64,000 nucleotides of DNA, from positions 186,001 to 250,000 of the forward strand of contig CANXME010001290.1 in the NCBI GenBank assembly GCA_948144175.1, read 5' to 3'. This DNA comes from Closterium sp. NIES-65. Lineage: Eukaryota; Streptophyta; Zygnematophyceae; Desmidiales; Closteriaceae. Of the stretch, positions 62,001-64,000 are shown one piece after another. Below the pieces are notes generated by a model, which was not told the DNA's origin, did not search any database, and saw only the letters and a program-made list of their open reading frames with translations. Each line of letters opens with the position of its first letter. The stretch's first letter is position 1. The position numbers were made by a program, and so were the translations under genes.

Positions 62001-64000
62001 CTGGAGCTGGAGCTTCTTCGACCGTCGAGGGTGCGGGTGCTGCCGGTCCCGGAGCTGCTGGACCTACTGGTCCTCCTGGAGCTGGAGCTGCTGAGGGCGT
62101 TGGTGCTGAGCCTGCTGCTGTTGGACCTGCCGCTGGAGGTGTGGGTGGCGCTGGTGCTGTCGCTGAGGGTGCTGGTACTGTCCCTGCTGAGTCTGGAGCT
62201 GCCGCGCGGCCTCGGCCGTACTTCGTTCCGCTCCTGCAGCAGGTTCTTGGTCTTTCTCCTCCTGTAGAGGGTCCACCACCTGTCCAGTCGCAGTCCCTAC
62301 TGGAGCCTTCCTCTCCGCTGCCTGCTCCCTCTCCTTACACTGGTCCTACTGGAGGTCTTGCTGAGCGTCGTGAGCCTGCGTCTCGTCCCGCGTCGCCTGT
62401 TCGTGCTGCTCGCGCTAGTGGTCGCAGTTCGCGTCAGCGTCCTCCTCCTGTCCCTGGCACGCACCGGATGTCTCTGCGTCCGTCCACTGCTCCTCTGCGT
62501 GCCCCTTTGCCTTCTCCTCCTGAGTCCTCTCTTCCTGCGCTTGCCGACCCTGAGTCGGACTCTCTTCGCACTGCCAGTCCTACTGTCACGCGTCTGCTTG
62601 CTACTGTCGTCACTGACCCCTCGTTTGAGTCCACTGCTGCGTCTGCTCTGGTCGCTGAGCTCGTTGACTTTGCTGCTCGCTGTCGTCTCGACTACGCTGC
62701 TAGTCTTGTTGCTGAGTCTGTGTCTGGCTGTCCTCCGTCCGTCGAGGGTGAGTGTGCTCTTGGCACGGACGTCCTAGAGGACACGCAGGAGGAGTTACAG
62801 TGTCTAGCGGCTGCTTCACCTCATCTCGCGTCTGTACTGCTTGCCCCTGAGGGAGACCCGGATGCACTAGACATCCCGACTCCGCGTTCTTACGCGGAGG
62901 CCGTAGAGGGTCCCTACTCCTCTCAGTGGCAGGCAGCTATGGATGCAGAGATGGCTTCCTGGAAGTCCACAGGCACCTACGTTGACGCAGTTCCCCCTCC
63001 TGGGGCGAACATCGTCAGTGGCATGTGGATCTTCAGGGTGAAGCGACCGCCGGGCTCTCCACCTGTCTTCAAGGCACGGTACGTTGCTCGTGGCTTCAGT
63101 CAGCGGCAGGGAGTTGACTACTTTCAGACCTTCTCTCCCACCCCGAAGATGACCACTCTTCGGGTGCTGCTGCACATAGCCGCTCAGCGCGACTACGAGC
63201 TTCACTCTCTCGACTTCAGCACTGCGTTCCTGCAGGGTAGCCTGCACGAGGAGATCTGGCTGCGCCGTCCGCCTGGCTTCACTGGGACTTTCCCTCCTGG
63301 CACCCAGTGGAGCCTCCGACGGCCAGTCTACGGTCTCCGCCAGGCACCGCGTGAGTGGCACGACACACTGAGGACTACGCTTGCGGCTCTTGGGTTTGCT
63401 CCTTCTACTGCTGACCCGTCGCTGTTTCTTCGCACCGACGCTTCCCTGCCGCCGTTCTACATCCTCGTGTACGTCGACGACTTGGTCTTTGCCACAGCGG
63501 ACACTGCTGGACTCGCCTACGTGAAGTCCGAGCTGCTGAAGAGACACACGTGCACAGACCTGGGTGAACTGCGCAGCTACCTTGGCTTGCAGATCACTCG
63601 GGACAGAGCACGCCGCACCATCACCTTGACTCAGTCACACATGGTGCAGCAGGTCCTTCAGCGCTTCGGCTTTACGTACTCCTCGCCTCAGGCCACTCCT
63701 CTGCCTACTCGCCACTCACTCTCAGCTCTGCCTTCGGATGAGTCCGTAGAGTCGAGTGGTCCGTATGCAGAGCTTGTTGGCTGCCTCATGTACCTGATGA
63801 CCTGCACACGACCCGACCTCGCATACCCTCTGAGCATCCTTGCACGCTATGTTGCTCCTGGGAGACACCGACCAGAGCACATGGCTGCAGCGAAGAGGGT
63901 ATTGCGCTACCTGTGCAGTACGTCAGGCATGGGGCTAGTGCTTGGAGGGCGCAGTCCAGTGGTCCTTACAGGCCACGCGGACGCTTCTTGGGCTGACGAC
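59039..64000 (+). CDS. Copia-C gag remainder and pol (open to window end)
   Basis: Continues with MYITLYYVVARLPDSLRVVR, a Gly tract (59370-59600), LREWYAARQRG, Cys/His motif ending CGGAHSTQRCF, protease LDSGASRSFF, integrase with LHMDVWGP, LHSDRGGEFSS and NGIAERR, a GGA-rich linker with LREWFARRWRRAAE, RT with ILVYVDDLVFAT, and the start of RNase H (HADASWADD) where the window ends. About 1650 codons without a stop by my reading. Confidence 0.85.
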   Translation, partial: MYITLYYVVARLPDSLRVVRDHFLAVCPTTLTVDLLEKALLAAEKSIVAVGASRGDPRTPIFEGCSPSPLLPSVASAAAADLLGLESVGAASAPSGRRRSSKGKGGKGAGGAGGGGGGGGGGGGGSGGGGGSSGGGGGGGGGSSGGDGSGSASGGGGGSSGSGGGGGGGSGGGGGGGGGGGGGGAGRGGTQQRSGGGGAQRSQRQQQQRSRDIPPPQQLREWYAARQRGGGTGPCAYILRSGDRAGEQCGGAHSTQRCFGRLTDAWRQQFPGASEIPRWDELLRAGVAIFDLDFDAILSAMYAVTYSEENEGYRCFQPDPGIGTAALGTCEAAALGASASALSGTSETALSGAGETALSGTASPSSSLTFTLDSGASRSFFRDRTTLTPLGRPVAVSLADPSGGPVLSHFSTVLPCPAAPSGTLSGLYLPSFSTNLVSGADLQDAGVHQFTPARRRVTHCTDADTGRHLATFSRRPGSSLYTLTTSSPPVPASGRVATSGQVFAAASRSGPESAPCSCRLLSHETLLWHHRLGHPSLPRLRSMASRVLVSGLPQSLPPLPSGPGPSCVPCVEGRLRATPHSSHFPPTEAPLQTLHMDVWGPAPVRGQGYERYFLLVVDDYSRYTTVLPLRSKGAVTEVLIDWIREARLQLRKRFGSDFPVLRLHSDRGGEFSSRLLRDYCRARGIRQTFTLPDSPQQNGIAERRIGMVMDVARTSMMHAAAPHFLWPFAVRYAAHQLNLHPRVSRPAMSPVLLWTGKVGDASVFRVWGSRAFVRDLSADKLSPRAAPCVFLGFPTDAPGWQFYHPSSRRVLSSQDVTFDESVPFYRLFPYRTPSLPPPPDFLVPVPPPVDPLPPQVPAPSGVSQVDAVDPVEVTGDSGAAEGAGPGGATAGGAGPGGATAVGAEPGGTGPGGAVPGGAESGGAELGAAGPEGTELGAAEPGGAAPRVAEPGVSPAAASRREPLSPPELREWFARRWRRAAESGGAAGAGAGASSTVEGAGAAGPGAAGPTGPPGAGAAEGVGAEPAAVGPAAGGVGGAGAVAEGAGTVPAESGAAARPRPYFVPLLQQVLGLSPPVEGPPPVQSQSLLEPSSPLPAPSPYTGPTGGLAERREPASRPASPVRAARASGRSSRQRPPPVPGTHRMSLRPSTAPLRAPLPSPPESSLPALADPESDSLRTASPTVTRLLATVVTDPSFESTAASALVAELVDFAARCRLDYAASLVAESVSGCPPSVEGECALGTDVLEDTQEELQCLAAASPHLASVLLAPEGDPDALDIPTPRSYAEAVEGPYSSQWQAAMDAEMASWKSTGTYVDAVPPPGANIVSGMWIFRVKRPPGSPPVFKARYVARGFSQRQGVDYFQTFSPTPKMTTLRVLLHIAAQRDYELHSLDFSTAFLQGSLHEEIWLRRPPGFTGTFPPGTQWSLRRPVYGLRQAPREWHDTLRTTLAALGFAPSTADPSLFLRTDASLPPFYILVYVDDLVFATADTAGLAYVKSELLKRHTCTDLGELRSYLGLQITRDRARRTITLTQSHMVQQVLQRFGFTYSSPQATPLPTRHSLSALPSDESVESSGPYAELVGCLMYLMTCTRPDLAYPLSILARYVAPGRHRPEHMAAAKRVLRYLCSTSGMGLVLGGRSPVVLTGHADASWADD

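Larger units (their letters stand above)
57408..64000 (+). mobile_element. Copia-C, nearly intact Ty1/Copia element (3' end off window)
   Basis: LTR 57408-57540, primer site TGGTATAGAGCGGG, GC-rich leader, gag, then a pol frame I could follow without a stop from 59039 to the window end. The only lesion seen is one extra C in a C run at 59028-59038. Closely related to Copia-B throughout. The best candidate in the window for a recently active element. Confidence 0.92.

Overview
This window looks like nuclear DNA of a green plant-lineage eukaryote, most plausibly a streptophyte (charophyte) alga or bryophyte-grade plant. Supporting signs are spliced genes with GC-rich exons, a plant-type LRR receptor kinase whose LRRs sit in 72-bp phase-2 exons, miniature LTR elements (TRIMs), a Ty3/Gypsy chromovirus with a chromodomain, and Ty1/Copia elements primed by initiator-Met tRNA. 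A zygnematophycean alga such as Closterium would fit, but that is a guess without a database search. I see no rRNA or intact tRNA gene and no CRISPR.

Layout. (1) 1-8.36 kb, + strand: a leucine-rich-repeat receptor kinase whose 5' end lies off the window. A ladder of LRR exons is followed by a Cys-rich juxtamembrane exon, a membrane-anchor exon and a split Ser/Thr-type kinase domain. (2) 9.0-10.3 kb: a 376-bp TRIM with a 5-bp target duplication, then a terminal-inverted-repeat element with a second one nested inside it. (3) 10.6-14.3 kb, - strand: a short-chain dehydrogenase/reductase gene in at least six exons. (4) 16.2-24.0 kb, + strand: a carbohydrate-type sulfotransferase. One intron holds LINE debris and a MITE, and another holds about 1.1 kb of a 24-bp polypyrimidine minisatellite. 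(5) 24.0-30.2 kb: gene-poor, with one decayed unidentified coding remnant. (6) 30.2-56.7 kb: a nested retrotransposon stack. An old Gypsy element (Gypsy-2) was split by a second Gypsy (Gypsy-1, 30674-37403) and by two Copia elements (Copia-A, minus strand, 38739-46611; Copia-B, plus strand, 48484-55832). Copia-A was later hit by a second TRIM (43238-43584). (7) 57.4-64.0 kb: the 5' part of a third, nearly intact Copia (Copia-C) that runs off the end.

The exon joins given for the three cellular genes were deduced by hand from GT/AG sites, reading phase and family motifs. They agree in phase across almost every junction, so I regard them as solid, but first exons are missing for all three. The most unusual material is a TRIM family with tRNA-like A- and B-box motifs spanning its LTR/primer-binding-site junction, the recurrent partial duplication of exon edges in all three genes, and a Copia copy whose 3' end is an inverted piece of its own LTR.
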